A DNA stretch of 64,000 bases. Origin: Welwitschia mirabilis (Eukaryota; Gnetophyta; Gnetopsida; Welwitschiales). The DNA lies in assembly GCA_051453625.1 (NCBI GenBank), contig JBOZIK010000001.1:179264555-179328554 (forward strand), given 5' to 3'. Shown piece by piece: positions 61,901 through 64,000 of this stretch. The stretch's first letter is position 1. Each line of letters begins with the position of its first letter. A program made the position numbers and the translations under genes. The notes below the pieces were generated by a model. That model made no database searches and was not told the origin of the DNA. It saw nothing but the letters and a program-made list of their open reading frames with translations.

Positions 61901-62897
61901 AAGTGTGTTTGGTAAGTATTTGTGATGTTGAATGACTCAATCAACTTTATTTTATATCTCTTCCATCAATCTATATTTTCATGTATTTTTTATTAATTCC
62001 TCATAGGCTAGCATAAATTTTCTTAGAATATTATTTCTTTAGAGGGAAGGATTCTTCATTGTAAATAATTGTGCTGAACTTTTAATACCACTCAATATAC
62101 TTTGCATTATTTCTTTTTATGGTGTTTAAGCTTTGTAATAATGAGACTAATATTTTAGCTTCTTCTCTTAATCCATTCTCTAGAACATTCTTCTCCTCTA
62201 AGATTATCTCCAACTCAACTATCCTTTCATAGACCCCTTGCAATTTCTCCATCGTGCTTTAATAGAGATCTGAGAAGTAAATTTAGATAATCTATTTTCA
62301 ACATCCTTTTCTAATCTAATATTCTTTTTCTTTTCTTCCTCTAAGTATTTCCTCAGAAATGAATTTTACATGTAGAGGTAAGAACTTTAATTTTTGAAGA
62401 AGTAAAAGATCTTCCTTTTAATCAAGGTAAAGCTACATTTTTTCTATAAATGTATTTAAAATATTATAGAAAATATAAAATTTATCTTCTTCTAAAGCCT
62501 CTGTGAATTATTTAGGTGGATAAATTATTTTGGTAATTGTTTCACAATGGATTGCATTATATGCAATTCTTCTATCTCTCTAGATAGTGATTTAATATAG
62601 AGCAAAATAGTTGAAGTACTGGATTCCCTTATTTATGTTGATCCTTAAGGATACTCAATGCTTAAACTTTAAATAGTGAATGACATGTTATTTTAATATG
62701 TGCTTTCTTTTTGTTATTAAGAATCCTCATGATTACTAAGAAGACTCCCAAACTAGTAACTCCTGAAGTTCTAACTTTCATCATTTTTATAGTATGTTTT
62801 AAAATTTCTTGAAAACTTCATTTTATGATATTCACATTCTTTGGTTTTATGATATATTTTATTACTTTAAACATATATAATCTTGGTATCATCAGAT
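58962..62897 (-). mobile_element. Decayed 3' internal region of the gypsy element
   Basis: The region lies upstream of the polypurine tract on the minus strand. A minus-strand peptide near 62140-62260 (YERIVELEIILEEKNVLEN) and its relative near 60510-60620 look like a coiled coil. A 142-codon minus-strand frame at 61020-61448 (LGRTTINGRILISKNLEPK, and later VTSLGFSLVIMRIPNNRKK) has no recognised family. In Tat/Athila elements this place can hold an extra ORF after integrase. No reverse transcriptase, RNase H or integrase motif was found. Confidence 0.45.
60060..62897. repeat. Direct duplication of about 1.63 kb without an intervening gap
   Basis: 60063-61270 and 61690-62897 align throughout (for example both contain TTGGTTGTTTGTTTATTATT and later TTGATCCTTAAGGATACTCA). 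Offset is about 1627 bases. Unlike most repeats in this window, it lies within one uninterrupted segment, so it is more likely a real tandem duplication. Confidence 0.8.
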
Positions 62898-63244
62898 NNN
62901 NNNNNNNNNNNNNNNNNNNNNNNNNNNNNNNNNNNNNNNNNNNNNNNNNNNNNNNNNNNNNNNNNNNNNNNNNNNNNNNNNNNNNNNNNNNNNNNNNTTA
63001 AAGCTAAAATCTTGGTGACAATGTAATAGAACTCAAAAAGATAGACCATTTTTAACATCATTGAAAATGGATTACTACCTACCACTAGAAAGTATAGAGA
63101 TATAAGGAAATGTAAAAAAGAAAGTAGGGTCAGTTCAAGTAATACTAGACCACTAAAGATGCAAGAAAACTAAAAAAACTAAATTAAAATGTAAGAAAAA
63201 GAAAAAACAATTATGAATCTACTATAAAGCCACTATTTCATTAT

Positions 63245-63261
63245 CCTTGACAGTGATGCCA
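63245..63261 (-). other. Gypsy primer-binding site, copy 3
   Basis: Minus strand TGGCATCACTGTCAAGG, a transition-only variant of the tRNA-Asp-type site, next to a further LTR copy that runs to the window end. Confidence 0.62.
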
Positions 63262-64000
63262 AGGCGCTATTTAAGATCAACTTGTAAAAAATTAATCAAG
63301 ACTTACATTGTATCAAAATCCAAGTATCATTTAATCCATAGGTATAAATCAAGGTAGGAATAAATAATGATAACATAATAGTTCTCTAAATTAGAAAAAT
63401 ATTTAAGGAAATGTGTAAACCAAGATTGTAATGGAAATATTTCTAATTGTAAAAGTATGGAAGAAAACTAACACTTAAAGAACTAACTTGAATCTCCTAA
63501 CAATGAAGACAATGACAATTCATAATGGATTAGATGATGGTAACATTATCTCATTGACCACATGAAGAGTTTTAATATCTTTTAGTTACCCTGGTCTATC
63601 ATAGCCTAAATGCAAGTATGGAAAGTAGGAAAATCATGTCTAGAGACCATTGAGTAAGATAAACTATAAATCAATTCATGACCAAAAGAGACTGACTTAG
63701 AAAATTAGAATACTTAGCAAACACATAGCTTCATTCAAGCACTAAAAGTACAACATGAATTGCAACTTAAAATTAAGAAGGAATATCTAATATATTTTAT
63801 TAAAGTAATAGGGACTATAGTACATTGAAGAAAGAAAACTAGTTATGATACAAAATCATCAAGCTAACCTTAAGGCTAGCTCACAATGAATGGAAGAGCT
63901 TAGAAAGACATAACAAAGATTCTACACACCAAGGAGTATAACAATTTTTCCATTAAAATATTGTTATAATGTGAAAATAACAATACTTATTTTATTTTAA
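63262..64000 (-). mobile_element. Ty3/gypsy LTR, partial at window end
   Basis: Homologous to 57291-58030. The segment after the gap restarts at the equivalent of 57029. The rest lies outside the window. Confidence 0.6.

Larger units (their letters stand above)
1..64000. other. Assembly gaps and staggered segments
   Basis: Runs of N lie at 1232-1331, 3194-3446 (253 N), 4125-4134, 6842-6941, 7657-7756, 9076-9085, 10789-10888, 14163-14262, 15606-15705, 16616-16625, 17937-18036, 24721-24820, 26619-26718, 26955-27054, 30402-30501, 31999-32098, 32962-33061, 33373-33472, 42571-42670, 45727-45826, 50166-50265, 55364-55463 and 62898-62997. Most are exactly 100 N. After most 100-N gaps the sequence restarts at a point homologous to sequence well before the gap. 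Reading frames that run through N are not real. Confidence 0.9.

Noticed and set aside
58962-62897. Endogenous pararetrovirus
   Set aside because: The coiled-coil-like minus-strand peptide raised the idea, but no reverse transcriptase, protease or movement-protein motif was seen, and the flanking polypurine tract and LTR point to Ty3/gypsy.
1-64000. CRISPR arrays, rRNA genes, organelle DNA insertions
   Set aside because: No regularly spaced short repeats and no recognisable rRNA or organelle coding sequence were seen; the chaperonin-like piece is from a nuclear gene family.

Overview
This is a window of repeat-dominated plant nuclear DNA. It is very AT-rich and shows strong C-to-T decay. It carries CACTA (En/Spm-type) transposons, Ty3/gypsy and Ty1/copia LTR retrotransposon remnants, a tRNA-derived SINE-like repeat and broken pieces of typical land-plant genes. 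I see no intact host gene, CRISPR array, rRNA gene or true tRNA gene. The species cannot be named from this sequence.

Layout. 1-3193: minus-strand Ty3/gypsy LTRs with a decayed 3' internal end. 4135-4205: CACTA subterminal sequence, followed by an antisense poly(A)-binding protein fragment (4339-4759). 6188-13165: overlapping copies of an unidentified unit that includes a short coding-like fragment. About 13166-38946: the body of a CACTA element on the plus strand. It holds three staggered copies of a TNP2-type transposase (start codons at 15148, 16239 and 18186), several copies of the second CACTA gene (Transposase_24 type, 22935-34371), and a right terminus at 38946. A second CACTA element of the same family (25499-30207) sits in an intron of the second gene, flanked by a 3-bp ATT duplication.

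Both CACTA elements carry captured host-gene pieces. The nested one holds an antisense 2-oxoglutarate/Fe(II) dioxygenase fragment that still has an intron. The right arm of the outer one holds, all antisense, fragments resembling chaperonin-60 alpha, an SKU5-like multicopper oxidase and Mediator subunit 33. The antisense poly(A)-binding protein fragment near 4.5 kb may belong to the same element.

40601-47037 holds three copies of an upstream region, two of them with a gene for an acidic protein. One copy is interrupted by a copia LTR, primer-binding site and gag start; the other is uninterrupted. 47038-53200 is duplicated non-coding sequence with the SINE-like repeat. 53200-64000 is dominated by a decayed minus-strand Ty3/gypsy element of Tat/Athila type, with polypurine tract, LTR and a tRNA-Asp-type primer-binding site.

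A general caution: nearly every 100-N gap is followed by sequence that restarts upstream of where the previous segment ended. Most apparent tandem copies are therefore probably overlapping, diverged contigs laid end to end, and the real locus is likely much shorter.
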